Positions 26,578-36,557 of a stretch of DNA of 64,000 bases are shown here, piece by piece. Below the pieces are notes generated by a model. It was not told the DNA's origin, ran no database searches, and saw only the letters and a list, made by a program, of their open reading frames with translations. Location: positions 62,001 to 126,000 of the forward strand of contig NZ_JAMBNV010000005.1 of NCBI RefSeq assembly GCF_023715245.1, written 5' to 3'. The position numbers and the translations under genes were made by a program. This DNA comes from Sporosarcina luteola (lineage in GTDB: Bacteria > Bacillota > Bacilli > Bacillales_A > Planococcaceae). The first letter of the stretch is position 1, and every line of letters starts with the position of its first letter.

Positions 26578-28386
26578 TTATGCTTCAGTCGTTTTATGGT
26601 TAGCTAAGTCAATCAACTTCTTCTTCATCTCATCTGTCGGAATCTCCAGGAGTTTTTCAAGCACGATGTTCAATTCCTTCTTGCTCATTGGTGCTGACTT
26701 CCCTACATAAATCTTAGGGAAAATTTGATCGTTTTGAATTTCATCTTCATTTAACAGCTCTTCAAAAAGTTTTTCGCCTGGACGAATTCCGGTGAAAATG
26801 ATATCGATTTCATCTTCTCGATACCCCGAGAGTTTAATCAAGTTCTTCGCCAGGTCGACTATTTTGACCGGTTCACCCATGTCGAGTACAAAAACCGCCC
26901 CCTCCATAGCGAGCGTACCAGCCTGAATGACAAGTTGAGAAGCTTCGGGGATTGTCATAAAATATCTTGTCATCTCAGGATCTGTGATAGTAATTGGGCC
27001 GCCTTGCTTAATTTGCTCTTTAAACAACGGGACTACACTTCCGCGAGACCCTAACACATTCCCAAAACGCACTGCAGCAAACTTCGTTTTACTCTCTTTC
27101 GCAAGGTTCTGCACAATCATCTCAGCGAATCGTTTCGACGCACCCATAATATTCATAGGGTTAACTGCTTTGTCGGTCGAGACCATGACAAAATAGGAGA
27201 CGTCAAATGCATCTGCCGCTTCAGCGACATTTTTCGTGCCGAATATGTTGTTTTTGACGGCTTCTGTTGGGTTTTCTTCCATTAAAGGGACATGTTTATA
27301 TGCTGCTGCATGATAGATGACATCCGGCTTGAACTCACTGACTACGTCAAAAATCCTCATTCGGTCTTTGATATCAGCAATCACTGGAATGATGGTTGTA
27401 GAAAACTCTATACTCTTTCGTAATTCCATGTCTATGTTATAGATTGAGTTTTCACCATGGCCTAAAAGTATGATGTTCTTAGGCTTGAATTTACTCACTT
27501 GCCGACAAATTTCTGATCCTATTGACCCTCCCGCGCCTGTGACGAGAATTGTTTTATTTGAAAGCTTTTCTTCGATTGCTTTCAAGTCGAGCTCAACTTC
27601 TTCTCTACCGAGGAGATCTTCTATTTTCACGTCGCGCATGTCAGTGACGGAAACTTTTCCAGTCATCAAGTCCTCGATGCGTGGTATTGTCATTGTCTTC
27701 ACACCGGTTTCAATACAGATTTTCAACAGATCCAACATAACCTGTTTCGCAAGGGAAGGAATAGCTATTACTATCTTTTCAATTTCATATTCTTTTACTA
27801 GTTTTGGAATATCCTTTGTACCGTGTACGACTTTCAAGCCGTAAATCTCCAATCCACTTTTAGAGCGATTATCGTCAACGAAGAGTATGGGTTTCATTCC
27901 TGATTCGGGGTTCTGAAGGACTTGGCGAGCTATCATTGTCCCTGCCTTGCCTGCTCCGACAATCATTATGCGGGTTGTCTCGATGTTCTTTTGTCGGTTG
28001 ACCGTGTCACGCATGAGTCGAAAAGAGAATCTCGATCCGCCGATTAAAAGAATATGTATCATCCATGTAAGAATGAGTGCCCTAAAGGATACTTCATGCA
28101 TAAGGACAAATTGGACGATCATGACAACTGTAATGGTCATTGTTACTGCCTTCAAAATCGAATACAGCTCCCCAGTGGAAGCATAGGACCAGTCTTTCCT
28201 ATAGAGTCCAAACTTCCATGCGAAGAAGTGATGTCCAATTTGAATTGTGACGACACTTATAAAGAGCATTTTGTTTGTAAATACATTGATGTAAGGATGC
28301 AAGATGAAATACCCGACATAGATTGAAAATAGGACGATAAGGGAATCGACAATTGCTAATATACTCATTCTCATTCTGATTAACAC
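26578..28386 (-). CDS. membrane nucleotide-sugar 4,6-dehydratase (CapD/EpsC/PglF)
   Basis: About 602 residues. Four N-terminal transmembrane helices are followed by a CoA-binding-like Rossmann segment (IMIVGAGKAGTMIARQVL) and the catalytic SDR domain (NKTILVTGAGGSIGSEICRQ; DVIYHAAAYKHVPLMEENP; MVSTDKAVNPMNIMGASKR). It converts UDP-GlcNAc to the 4-keto-6-deoxy sugar, the first step to di-N-acetylbacillosamine-like sugars, and would feed the aminotransferase half of the fusion protein at 18237-20003. I favour the GTG at 28386, four bases after a run of seven G; an ATG at 28374 is possible. Confidence 0.92.
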   Translation of the reverse strand: MLIRMRMSILAIVDSLIVLFSIYVGYFILHPYINVFTNKMLFISVVTIQIGHHFFAWKFGLYRKDWSYASTGELYSILKAVTMTITVVMIVQFVLMHEVSFRALILTWMIHILLIGGSRFSFRLMRDTVNRQKNIETTRIMIVGAGKAGTMIARQVLQNPESGMKPILFVDDNRSKSGLEIYGLKVVHGTKDIPKLVKEYEIEKIVIAIPSLAKQVMLDLLKICIETGVKTMTIPRIEDLMTGKVSVTDMRDVKIEDLLGREEVELDLKAIEEKLSNKTILVTGAGGSIGSEICRQVSKFKPKNIILLGHGENSIYNIDMELRKSIEFSTTIIPVIADIKDRMRIFDVVSEFKPDVIYHAAAYKHVPLMEENPTEAVKNNIFGTKNVAEAADAFDVSYFVMVSTDKAVNPMNIMGASKRFAEMIVQNLAKESKTKFAAVRFGNVLGSRGSVVPLFKEQIKQGGPITITDPEMTRYFMTIPEASQLVIQAGTLAMEGAVFVLDMGEPVKIVDLAKNLIKLSGYREDEIDIIFTGIRPGEKLFEELLNEDEIQNDQIFPKIYVGKSAPMSKKELNIVLEKLLEIPTDEMKKKLIDLANHKTTEA

Positions 28387-28415
28387 GAGACCCCCCCTGA
28401 GTTCTATACTGGATT

Positions 28416-29183
28416 TTAGTTGATTGGTTTCCACCATTTTTTCATTGCCGGAATTTCCGGCTCTAGAATGATGAAAGGTTCGTCTGTTAAAATACGTTTG
28501 TTGTTCTTTAGTAAGATGTCAATACTATCAAGTTTTTTCTTTTTTTCTAGATAGTTGAGTCCTGCAATGAACAATAATGGTCTTGTTTTTGTATCATGAA
28601 CATCCGATCCATATGTATGGATTAAATTCGCTTCGACGAGTTGAATTGAAAGTCTTTGAACACTTTTCCCGAACTGACCTGATAGGCTACCTGCATTCAC
28701 CTGTGCAAGGGCACCATGCCGGATTAGCCGTTCGAGTCGCGCGGGCTTCTCAGCAATGGCTCTATTCCGTTCGGGGTGTGCAATAATTGGTGAAACTCCG
28801 TTTTCAAGCATTGATTGTATGACACTTTCTGTATAAAGCGGGATAGATTGTGATGGCAATTCGAGTAGTAGATAACGCGATCCTGCTAGCGTCATCGCTT
28901 CACCCTTTATGACGTTTTCTACGACATGTTCATGGAGCCTCACTTCCTGTCCGGTGTGAAGATTGATTGGATACCCCCCTGCTTGCAAACAATCTGTAAG
29001 AAGTCGAATTTGCCCTTTGATTTCCTCTTTTGGGACATGGTAATGAGGACTGAATGCATGTGGTGTTGCAATCATATCTGTAATTCCTTCCTTCGCTGCT
29101 CTTTCCACAATTCGTATTGTATCCTCTATTGTTTTCGGTCCATCGTCTACACCAAATAAGATGTGGCAGTGAACGTCAATCAT
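28416..29183 (-). CDS. PHP-family tyrosine-protein phosphatase (CpsB/YwqE)
   Basis: A 255-residue manganese-dependent phosphatase of the PHP superfamily. The metal-binding motif DVHCHILFGVDDGPKT opens the protein; TPHAFSPHYH, ISPIIAHPERNRA and TYGSDVHDT carry other ligands. It dephosphorylates the tyrosine kinase encoded just upstream and so cycles capsule synthesis. Part of the order chain-length regulator, kinase, phosphatase, as in Bacillus ywqCDE and streptococcal cps. Confidence 0.93.
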   Translation of the reverse strand: MIDVHCHILFGVDDGPKTIEDTIRIVERAAKEGITDMIATPHAFSPHYHVPKEEIKGQIRLLTDCLQAGGYPINLHTGQEVRLHEHVVENVIKGEAMTLAGSRYLLLELPSQSIPLYTESVIQSMLENGVSPIIAHPERNRAIAEKPARLERLIRHGALAQVNAGSLSGQFGKSVQRLSIQLVEANLIHTYGSDVHDTKTRPLLFIAGLNYLEKKKKLDSIDILLKNNKRILTDEPFIILEPEIPAMKKWWKPIN

Positions 29184-29230
29184 TCATTTCACCTCCCTAG
29201 CAATAATAGAGTAAAGATTGACACGGCCAA

Positions 29231-29935
29231 TTACTCTTTAGCACTATTGTAGTTGTAATAGTAATGGTCTTTTTCAAGTTTGTAATTGTTCAAAATGACT
29301 CCTAAGACATTAGCCTTAGAATTCTCCAACAATCCCTTCGCCTTTTTAGCATTGTTTTTCTCAGTTTCTCCAGAACTGACGACTAAAATTGTTCCATCAC
29401 ATTTATTTGAAAGAATTTGGGCGTCAGCAACTAAAAGAATCGGAGGTGCGTCGATGATGATAATGTCATACTTCGACTTCATTTCAATGATCAGATCTTC
29501 CATCACTTTTGAACTAAGGAGTTCGGCGGGGTTTATAGGCATCTTCCCACAAGTAACAAGTTCCAGCCCTTTGAAATGGGTTCTCTTGATTACCTCGTCC
29601 AAACCCCTCTGTTTTGTTAATAAATGGGAGAGACCAGGCGAGATTGTCGATTTAAACGTATAATGTGTCGTAGGTTTTCTCATATCCGCATCAACTAGAA
29701 GTACTCTCTTCCCAGCTTGCGCGAAAACAATGGCGACGTTTGCTGCCATTGTCGACTTACCTTCCCCAGAGGAAGAAGAAGTGAAAAGAAGAGTCTTTAC
29801 CTTTTTGTCAGGACTCAAAAAATTAATATTCTCTCGAATCATTCTGAATTGTTCTAAAGTAATGGACTTAGGCGCATCTCTCGTAACAAGTTTTCGTGAC
29901 GCTGTTTGCGTGTTTTTCTTTCTCTTCTTAAACAC
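29231..29935 (-). CDS. capsular BY-kinase (CpsD/YwqD/EpsB)
   Basis: A 234-residue bacterial tyrosine kinase. Walker A is SSSSGEGKSTMAAN (residues about 53-66), Walker A' is VLLVDADMRKPT, and Walker B is DIIIIDAPPILLVADA. The C-terminus ends in a tyrosine cluster (DHYYYNYNSAKE), the autophosphorylation tail. It needs the membrane activator encoded immediately upstream, whose gene overlaps it by 8 bp, as in Gram-positive split kinase systems. Confidence 0.94.
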   Translation of the reverse strand: MFKKRKKNTQTASRKLVTRDAPKSITLEQFRMIRENINFLSPDKKVKTLLFTSSSSGEGKSTMAANVAIVFAQAGKRVLLVDADMRKPTTHYTFKSTISPGLSHLLTKQRGLDEVIKRTHFKGLELVTCGKMPINPAELLSSKVMEDLIIEMKSKYDIIIIDAPPILLVADAQILSNKCDGTILVVSSGETEKNNAKKAKGLLENSKANVLGVILNNYKLEKDHYYYNYNSAKE

Positions 29936-30674
29936 CCTGCCTTCCCCTTCTCCATATCCGACCTAATAACCCTTTTATTTTATTGACATCCACTTCTGAA
30001 ATCGGACTTACAATCCCAATAACCGGAAATCCTAATAATTCTTCAATGTCACGCTCGGTTTTAACCGTCATATCTAAATAATTTATGAGGAACGCCATTC
30101 CTACTCCTATCATCAATCCACTGACAGCCGCGATTGTCATATTAAGCAACGGATTTGGCTTAGCAGGTGTTGGATTCTCGAGATAGACAGCCGGCGAGAG
30201 GATGTAAACGTTATTAACGTTCATTAGTATTTGGATTTCCTCTTGGAGAACTTCTACAATTGTATTGGCTATATCTACAGATCTATAATGTTCCGGATCG
30301 TTAACACTAATTTTTATCACTTGGGAGTCTTGTGTAGTTTCGACCTTTATCTTTTTTTCAAGTTTAGCCGGTGTTGTATCCAAGTCCAGATTTTCAATGA
30401 CCTTCGTGAGAATTGCGGGGCTTTTGATAATGACGGTATATGTATTAATGAGTTGAATATTCGTCTGAATATCCTGCGCATTAACTTGGATTTGTTCCGT
30501 CTGTTTTTGATTGATAAGGATTTGTGTTGACGCTTGGTAAATAGGTGTCAAGAAAAGGTAACTTATAATTCCAGATAGTATCACTGCTAATAGGGCCGTA
30601 CTAATTATGAATACGGACCGCCTTTTTAAGACTCTAAACAAATCATGTAGACTGATCGTTTCTTCAATAGGCAT
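29928..30674 (-). CDS. Wzz-type chain-length regulator / kinase activator (CpsC/YwqC/EpsA)
   Basis: A 248-residue membrane protein with two transmembrane helices (about residues 20-40 and 172-192) around an extracellular coiled domain; the Pro-rich segment before the second helix reads ENPTPAKPNPLLNMTI, typical of Wzz. Its C-terminal cytoplasmic tail activates the tyrosine kinase encoded next. AAAGGGGAG lies seven bases before the ATG. It is the first gene of the capsule locus. Confidence 0.92.
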   Translation of the reverse strand: MPIEETISLHDLFRVLKRRSVFIISTALLAVILSGIISYLFLTPIYQASTQILINQKQTEQIQVNAQDIQTNIQLINTYTVIIKSPAILTKVIENLDLDTTPAKLEKKIKVETTQDSQVIKISVNDPEHYRSVDIANTIVEVLQEEIQILMNVNNVYILSPAVYLENPTPAKPNPLLNMTIAAVSGLMIGVGMAFLINYLDMTVKTERDIEELLGFPVIGIVSPISEVDVNKIKGLLGRIWRRGRQGV

Positions 30675-30826
30675 AATACTCCCCTTTACAGCGGATTGTC
30701 ATAGCTCTGCTGAATCCCTCTTTGCCACAAGACGTTCATCCTTCATGTTATTCAACTTGAATGTCATTTGACACAGTTTTATTCGTAAACATTTATGAAC
30801 AGTTCCCTATAAAATTTTCCCAACAA
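30675..30826 (-). promoter_or_regulatory. leader region of the capsule locus
   Basis: The space between two tandem terminators and the first capsule gene must hold the locus promoter. It is AT-rich, but I cannot pick out a convincing -35/-10 pair, and no known riboswitch fold is evident. An inverted pattern near 30785-30805 (GTAAAC and GTTCAT) may be a regulator site. Confidence 0.4.
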
Positions 30827-30865
30827 CGAAAAAAGCAGGAACGGGGAAATAATCCGTCCCTGCTT
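30827..30865 (-). terminator. second terminator after the GntR gene
   Basis: A 12-bp stem with one G-U pair (AAGCAGGAACGG with CCGTCCCTGCTT) followed on the minus strand by T6. Lies 17 bp beyond the first terminator and insulates the capsule locus from the catabolic operon. A near copy of this hairpin lies at 40028-40060. Confidence 0.85.
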
Positions 30866-30881
30866 GCATTATAAAACCATT

Positions 30882-30907
30882 AAAAAAGCCCGCAGCCAAA
30901 TGCGGAC
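30882..30907 (-). terminator. first terminator after the GntR gene
   Basis: On the minus strand GTCCGCA, a 6-base loop and TGCGGGC are followed by six T, ten bases after the stop codon of the leftward regulator gene. Confidence 0.88.
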
Positions 30908-30916
30908 TATTTCCCA

Positions 30917-31606
30917 CTATTCCTTTTGAACGTTATCCAAGAGTTTCGCCCTTACAAAGCTCAAATGCTTATACATCTGTTTGAATGCTTCATATGGATC
31001 CCTGTTTTTCAGCGCCTCGTAGATTGCTAAATGATGTTCCACAGTGACATCAGGTTCACGGTACGGAATTAGGCTATCCGTTTTTTCGTGGGAAATCAGC
31101 AGAGATTCTATCATTCCTTCAACGACCGGGTTGTTGGCGCTTTGTGCGATGATTCGATGGAATTCCTTATCCAATTGACCATAGTCGCCTTCTGGATTGG
31201 CTTGGATACTGTCGATGGTTTCCTTTAACAGCTCGAGCTTGTCGTCTGTTATTTTTTCGGCGGCGATGGTGACAAGTCCCAACTCCAAAGACATACGGGC
31301 TTCAATAACTGCTGGAACATTATTGATGGATAAGGCGAGCATCACTTTGAACGGGTTGCTGCCGACTTTTTCGTTGACAAATGTCCCTCCGCGGGGCCTT
31401 CTCGTAATTATTTCCAAGGTCTCGAGCGAGCTAAGAGCTTCACGTAGCACTGGTCGGCTCACATCGAATTGCTCCATCAGATTCATTTCCGCTGGTAACT
31501 TATCTCCAGGCTTCAATTGTCCATTCATGAGCAGTTGGACAATCTGTTCCAATACCAATTGTGAAAGGGTGCTTCTGCGGACTGTATCCATTTTATATTC
31601 TTTCAT
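30917..31606 (-). CDS. GntR-family regulator, FadR/FCD type
   Basis: A 229-residue DNA-binding repressor or activator. The N-terminal winged helix is clear (QIVQLLMNGQLKPGDKLPAE, then FDVSRPVLREALSSLETLE) and the C-terminal all-helical FCD ligand domain has the metal-ligand-type residues Asp and His (LDKEFHRIIAQSANNP; HLAIYEALKNRD). It closes the catabolic operon and probably binds the palindrome found at the two promoters at 35154-35187 and 39830-39858. AAGGAGGAG precedes the ATG. Bacillus YcbG, next to KdgD and a semialdehyde dehydrogenase, is a plausible relative. Confidence 0.9.
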   Translation of the reverse strand: MKEYKMDTVRRSTLSQLVLEQIVQLLMNGQLKPGDKLPAEMNLMEQFDVSRPVLREALSSLETLEIITRRPRGGTFVNEKVGSNPFKVMLALSINNVPAVIEARMSLELGLVTIAAEKITDDKLELLKETIDSIQANPEGDYGQLDKEFHRIIAQSANNPVVEGMIESLLISHEKTDSLIPYREPDVTVEHHLAIYEALKNRDPYEAFKQMYKHLSFVRAKLLDNVQKE

Positions 31607-31624
31607 AGGCTCCTCCTTTCATTT

Positions 31625-32575
31625 CTAAATTGCTTTTACAGTGCTCGTCATTCGTTCATATACCAATTTCGCCGTTAGGATGTCAAGAATGGAGATGCCT
31701 ACAGACTTGAATAGCGTTGTTTTTTGCTTCATCTCATCGTTTTCCCCACCTTGTACAAGGCTTTTCAGTTCAGGGACCGTCTCCTCACTATGGCCGAATT
31801 CTCTGGCTTTCCTCATCTCGCCGCACTCGGAAAACGCGGCGTGCGTATCGACGTAGAGGTGATCCACTTCTTTGATGATTGCGTCAGGAATTTCCTGCAT
31901 GAATGATTTGAACGCACCTGAACCTGCGAAATGCTTTCCAGTCAGGTCCACGGATCCATCATAAGGAATGACTGGGTCAGTTGAAGTTGTTGTCGTAATG
32001 ATGAGTTGTGCTTCTGACAAAATCGTTTCAGGAGTAGAAATTTCAAAGCGTATTGCTGGGAACTCCTTTTTCGCTCTCTCCATAAAAGGATGAAGTCTTT
32101 CCTGACTACGATTATACACCAAAACCCGCTTTATTTGTCTGACAGCACATGCTGCCTGTAAATGACTCCACCCTTGGTCTCCTGTCCCGATTACACCAAC
32201 CGTATCCGCCTCATTTGCCGCCAAGTATTTCATACCCACCCCACTGACAGCACCGGTCCTCATGGCAGTAATCGTTCGAGCGTCCATTATAGCAAGCGGT
32301 TTCATTGTCTTCCTATCATTCAATAAAAAGATGCCCCGTAACGTCGCTTCACCGATTGCGGCATTTCCAGGCGCGATTCCAATTACTTTCGCCCCAAAAT
32401 AATCCTCGTAAAAAGACGGCATGAGCAAAGCGGAATTGTCGTCGTCATTGATGAACAAACGATCTGGAATTAACGATCTGCTCTCACCGTCATTCAAATA
32501 ATACTCTTCGATTGTATCGATAATATCTTTCACTGTAATGAGGCTTCTGATTTCTTGTTCGTCAATAAAACGCAT
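31625..32575 (-). CDS. ornithine cyclodeaminase / mu-crystallin family protein
   Basis: A 316-residue NAD(P)-dependent enzyme. The Rossmann motif is VGVIGTGDQGWSHLQAA; MDARTITAMRTGAVSGVGMKYLA and SLIPDRLFI match the family. Members act as ornithine cyclodeaminase, pyrroline-2-carboxylate (ketimine) reductase or related imine enzymes. In this setting, with RidA and a KdgD-like protein, an imine reductase role fits best. The ATG at 32575 follows GAGGAGG by six bases. It is 18 bp before the regulator gene. Confidence 0.82.
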   Translation of the reverse strand: MRFIDEQEIRSLITVKDIIDTIEEYYLNDGESRSLIPDRLFINDDDNSALLMPSFYEDYFGAKVIGIAPGNAAIGEATLRGIFLLNDRKTMKPLAIMDARTITAMRTGAVSGVGMKYLAANEADTVGVIGTGDQGWSHLQAACAVRQIKRVLVYNRSQERLHPFMERAKKEFPAIRFEISTPETILSEAQLIITTTTSTDPVIPYDGSVDLTGKHFAGSGAFKSFMQEIPDAIIKEVDHLYVDTHAAFSECGEMRKAREFGHSEETVPELKSLVQGGENDEMKQKTTLFKSVGISILDILTAKLVYERMTSTVKAI

Positions 32576-32704
32576 TGGTATCCTCCTCAATAGTAGGTTT
32601 TCTCTATAAACAGAAGAGAGACCAACGAGTTTCGCTGGCCTATCCTTTGATATTTTAAAGACAAGGAGTTAGACGATCTATCGCATTACTCCTGCTTTGT
32701 CATC

Positions 32705-34171
32705 TTATTTGATAAACACTGTTTTAATCGCTGTATAGAATTCTTTTGCAGCTTGACCTTGCTCGCGTGAATGGGAACTGGATTGCTTCATGCCGCCGAA
32801 CGGAGCTTGCAGTTCAACTCCGGCACTTTCCGCATTGATACGAACCAAACCTGCGTCCATTTCATTGATGAACGCCAGCATATTGCTAATGTTCGTTGTG
32901 AAAATGGAAGCACTTAACCCGTATTCCGAGTCATTTGCCAATTCAAGCGCCTCTTCGATCGTCTCCACTTTCATCAGGGCAAGGACCGGGCCAAAAATCT
33001 CTTCCCTCGCGAGTGACATAGTAGAAGATACATCTTCAAAAACTGTCGGCTCCACGAAGTAGCCATTCAATCCTTCTTTCTTCACTTCGTTTCCACCGAG
33101 GAGAAGTGTGGCCCCTTCCGCTTTCCCTTTTTCAATCGCGGAAAGCACTGTGTCCAACTGACTTTGACTGGAACTTGGACCCATCCACGTTCCTGCATCC
33201 ATGCCGTCTCCGACAGTGATTTTCGCCACTTCTTCAAGTAGTTTCCCTTTAAAGTCCTCATAGACATCCTGTTGAACGATGACCCGGCTTGTCGCTGTAC
33301 ATTTTTGTCCGGATGATTTTAATCCTCCGCTGATCGTAGCTTCAACCGCCAAATCTAGATCTGCATCATTTGCAACAATTACAGGGTTTTTCCCACCCAT
33401 TTCAAGTTGATATTTAATGCCTCTGGAAACGGCGATTTGTGCCAGTTGTTTGCCAACCGTATTCGAACCTGTGAATGTAATGGCGTCAATTTCTTTATGG
33501 TTCGCCATTTCCGGCCCGATAAGAGATCCGGATCCTGTAACCAAGTTCACTACTCCGGCTGGAATGCCTGCGTCATGTAAGCACTCGATGATTTTCGCAC
33601 TCGTCACCGCTGTCTCACTTGCCGGTTTAAGGACAACAGCGTTTCCATAGACGAGAGCAGGCGCCATTTTCCAAATCGGAATGGCTACCGGGAAGTTCCA
33701 TGGTGTTATGACGCCGACAACCCCTACTGGAACTCTCGTCGTGAACATCAATGCTTCACTGTCAGTTGAAGGGATCACATCGCCTACCGACCGCATTCCC
33801 TCACCTGCATAATAACGTAGAATCGCTACGCCACGAGCCGTTTCGCCTTTCGCTTCCGGTAAAGTCTTACCCATTTCGAGAGTCATCGCTGTTGCAATGT
33901 CTTCGATACGCTCTTCCATAATGGAAGCAGCTTTCAACAAATAATCTCCCCGTACATTACCGGTCAGCTTGCGCCATGCTTTTTGGGCTCTGCGTGCAGC
34001 AGATGCCGCCTTGTCGAAATCACTGCTGTTGGAAAGCTGATAAGCACCAACAACTTCGTCTTTTCGAGCCGGATTTTTACTGACGCCTGTTTTGCCTGTT
34101 TCAGACGCGACCCATTCACCGTCAATGTAATTCAAGTAGGTTTTTGTTTTTGCTTCTGTTGTAGTTGTCAT
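32705..34171 (-). CDS. aldehyde dehydrogenase, 2-oxoglutarate-semialdehyde type
   Basis: A 488-residue NAD(P)-dependent aldehyde dehydrogenase. The catalytic cysteine is in [17 protein letters not shown], the general base Glu in [15 protein letters not shown], and the cofactor motif is [12 protein letters not shown]. The adjacent KdgD-like gene makes 2,5-dioxopentanoate (2-oxoglutarate semialdehyde) in known pathways, and this enzyme would oxidise it to 2-oxoglutarate, as Bacillus YcbD (GucD) does. AGGAGG is five bases before the ATG. Confidence 0.88.
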   Translation of the reverse strand: MTTTTEAKTKTYLNYIDGEWVASETGKTGVSKNPARKDEVVGAYQLSNSSDFDKAASAARRAQKAWRKLTGNVRGDYLLKAASIMEERIEDIATAMTLEMGKTLPEAKGETARGVAILRYYAGEGMRSVGDVIPSTDSEALMFTTRVPVGVVGVITPWNFPVAIPIWKMAPALVYGNAVVLKPASETAVTSAKIIECLHDAGIPAGVVNLVTGSGSLIGPEMANHKEIDAITFTGSNTVGKQLAQIAVSRGIKYQLEMGGKNPVIVANDADLDLAVEATISGGLKSSGQKCTATSRVIVQQDVYEDFKGKLLEEVAKITVGDGMDAGTWMGPSSSQSQLDTVLSAIEKGKAEGATLLLGGNEVKKEGLNGYFVEPTVFEDVSSTMSLAREEIFGPVLALMKVETIEEALELANDSEYGLSASIFTTNISNMLAFINEMDAGLVRINAESAGVELQAPFGGMKQSSSHSREQGQAAKEFYTAIKTVFIK

Positions 34172-34183
34172 AATTTCCTCCTA

Positions 34184-35113
34184 TTAGACCGCTGTAACTT
34201 TAGCAGGGTATTTTTCCAAAGCCTTTTCGATAATGACTTTCAACTCTTCGTAATGCCCTTCTTCGACAGGAGCAATTGGTGCGCGAACGTTCGTAGTGAC
34301 AGGAAGACCGACGATTTTCATGCCCGCTTTGATCAGCGAAACAGCATAGCCTTTCTTCTGTTTACGGATACGGTGAATTGGGAAAATAACATCCTTATAC
34401 AATTCATTCACCAATTCTTTGTCATCGCTAAGAAGTGCCTCATAGTATTTTGCTGAAATGTGAGGGATATAGTTGGAAATCGCTGACGAATACGATGTGA
34501 ATCCTAGGTTCACATACGCTGCCATCGTCACTTCCGCAAGCGGCATTCCGTTGATCCACTCCAGACGGTCCCCGATTAGGTGTGTGAATTCCACGTTCTT
34601 TTCCATATTTCCAATACCGTCTTTAAACCCGACGAGTTGCGGTAGTTCGCACAGCTTTTGAAGTGTTTCAGCTTCAAAAATACAATTGTCGCGCTGATAG
34701 ACGATCGCATTCAAATCCGAGCTTTGAATAATTTCTTTCAAGTAATTGTAAATGCCATCCTGTGATGGTTCGATCAAGTACGGCGGTAAGATCAAGTACC
34801 CTTCTACGCCAAGCTCTTCAGAAATCCGCACCTGCTCCAACGCGTGCGTAATGTTGCCGCCGACTCCTGTATAGAGAGGAACCTTCCCTTTTGTCTTTTC
34901 AACAGCCACTTCTACCATGGATCTATATTCTTCATTGCTTATCGCATGCAATTCACCCGCGCCACAAGCTACAAAAACTGAAGATAACCCTTCTTCCACT
35001 AAGAACTCAATATTCTTCTCCAGTCCAACTAAATCCAATTTACCTTCTGCATCCATTGGTGCTACGGGAAACCCTAATATTCCTTTCGGTGCCTTTGCTC
35101 TTGACGTTGCCAT
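34184..35113 (-). CDS. kdgD: KdgD-like 5-dehydro-4-deoxyglucarate dehydratase (DapA family)
   Basis: A 309-residue class-I aldolase-fold lyase. It begins with GILGFPVAPMDAEGKLD as KdgD/YcbC does; the Tyr motif is IVYQRDN and the Schiff-base lysine lies in LVGFKDGIGNMEKN. The known reaction is dehydration-decarboxylation of 5-dehydro-4-deoxyglucarate to 2-oxoglutarate semialdehyde. No glucarate or galactarate dehydratase is here, so a related substrate (for instance a pyrroline carboxylate, as for DapA-fold deaminases) remains possible. ATG at 35113; AAGGGTGG upstream. A strong promoter lies 40-75 bp upstream. Confidence 0.82.
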   Translation of the reverse strand: MATSRAKAPKGILGFPVAPMDAEGKLDLVGLEKNIEFLVEEGLSSVFVACGAGELHAISNEEYRSMVEVAVEKTKGKVPLYTGVGGNITHALEQVRISEELGVEGYLILPPYLIEPSQDGIYNYLKEIIQSSDLNAIVYQRDNCIFEAETLQKLCELPQLVGFKDGIGNMEKNVEFTHLIGDRLEWINGMPLAEVTMAAYVNLGFTSYSSAISNYIPHISAKYYEALLSDDKELVNELYKDVIFPIHRIRKQKKGYAVSLIKAGMKIVGLPVTTNVRAPIAPVEEGHYEELKVIIEKALEKYPAKVTAV

Positions 35114-35153
35114 GTAAATTCCACCCTTCAAATATAATAGTGACTTTCTATAT

Positions 35154-35187
35154 GTCTTATTGTAAGACAATTAAACTAGTCTGTCAA
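35154..35187 (-). promoter_or_regulatory. sigma-A promoter with palindromic operator (kdgD side)
   Basis: On the minus strand TTGACA, 17 bases, TACAAT: a near-perfect vegetative promoter. The -10 is buried in the perfect palindrome GTCTTA-TTG-TAAGAC (35154-35168), a likely operator of the FCD regulator at 30917. The same arrangement and similar spacer sequence stand before the RidA gene. A second transcript start here separates kdgD to the regulator from the TRAP genes. Confidence 0.85.
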
Positions 35188-35249
35188 ATGCTATTTTCAT
35201 AAATTCAGAAAATAATGGCGCCCAGCTGAATGGATTCACTTAATTCGGA

Positions 35250-36557
35250 TTACCGATATCCAGCCAATGACGGTAAGAATGTTGAAAACCACGGCATGTA
35301 AGTTATTAACAACAACACTACAAAAATAGCACCATAAAAACGCAATAGATGCGGCAAAACCCTTTCAAGCTTTCGATCGGCCACTTTAATGCCGGCGAAT
35401 AGAATATTACCGACAGGTGGAGTGATTGTTCCAATGCATAAATTGAACGTGAGCATAATTCCAAAATGCAAAGGTGTCATTCCTAACGCCATACAGACAG
35501 GAAGTAAAATTGGCGTGAAGATTAAAATTGCAGGTGTTAAGTCCATGAACGTTCCGACGAATAGTAATAAAATATTGATTGCGAGCAAAATGATAATTGG
35601 ATTGTCTGATATCCCCAAAATTGCATCAGCCAAGAAGTTAGGAATTCCCGTAAACGACATGACCCAACCCAATATATTTGACGCACCAATTAAAAACATG
35701 ATGATTGCCGACAACTTTGCACTATCAATTAAAATGCCATACAATTCTTTTATTTTTAATGTTTTATAAAAGATCGTTGATAACAGCAAACTGTAAACGA
35801 CCGCAATTGCAGCACTTTCTGTAGCCGTAAATATACCGCCGACAATTCCTCCGATAACGATAATGATCAATAATAAGCTTGGAATTGCTTCCAGTGTGAC
35901 TGTAATAAAATCCTTTAGTGAGATAGGTGTTTTATCAACATAGCCATTTTTTTTCGTATAAAAAAATGCAACAACCATACAGCTAAGCCCCCATAGTATG
36001 CCGGGAATCACCCCACCGAGGAAAAGGGCCGCCACGGAAGTGCCCCCACTGATCAGCGCATAGGTGATCAAAGCTGTACTTGGAGGAATCAATAAGCCCG
36101 TTGGTGCAGTTGCGATGTTAATAGCAGCCGTGAAGTCGCTGTCATACCCTTTCTTTTTCTGAATAGGGCTCATTATTGTCCCCATTGCAGATACTGCAGC
36201 TGTCCCGGAACCTGAGACGGATCCGAACAACATATTCGCTACAACGTTCGTATGAGCTAATGAGCCGGGAATCCTCCCCGTCAAAGCTGTTGCAAAATTG
36301 ATGAGCCGGAGCGCAATCCCTCCTTTATTCATTATATTTCCGGCTAAAATAAAGAAAGGAATTGCCAATAAGGTGAAAATGTTAATTCCTTGAAACATCT
36401 TTAACGCGGAAGAAGGAACAGCTGACGAAAAACCTAATGATTGTGTAATGGCTAATATCGATGCAACAACCAATGTAATTCCAATCGGGACACCTAAGAG
36501 TAATAGAACAGCCAGTGTCACAAGAATCAATAGAGCTGCTGAAGCTGCTATACTCAT
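35250..36557 (-). CDS. TRAP transporter large permease (DctM)
   Basis: A 435-residue membrane protein of the DctM/SiaM family with about 11-12 transmembrane segments. The motifs ALLAIPFFILAGNIMNKGG-like (TLLAIPFFILAGNIM), NMLFGSVSGSGTAAVSAMG and LTFNLCIGTITPPVGNILF are characteristic. It forms the sodium-driven channel of a carboxylate importer. The ATG at 36557 overlaps the DctQ stop by 4 bp (ATGA) and has AGGAGG six bases before it. Confidence 0.95.
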   Translation of the reverse strand: MSIAASAALLILVTLAVLLLLGVPIGITLVVASILAITQSLGFSSAVPSSALKMFQGINIFTLLAIPFFILAGNIMNKGGIALRLINFATALTGRIPGSLAHTNVVANMLFGSVSGSGTAAVSAMGTIMSPIQKKKGYDSDFTAAINIATAPTGLLIPPSTALITYALISGGTSVAALFLGGVIPGILWGLSCMVVAFFYTKKNGYVDKTPISLKDFITVTLEAIPSLLLIIIVIGGIVGGIFTATESAAIAVVYSLLLSTIFYKTLKIKELYGILIDSAKLSAIIMFLIGASNILGWVMSFTGIPNFLADAILGISDNPIIILLAINILLLFVGTFMDLTPAILIFTPILLPVCMALGMTPLHFGIMLTFNLCIGTITPPVGNILFAGIKVADRKLERVLPHLLRFYGAIFVVLLLITYMPWFSTFLPSLAGYR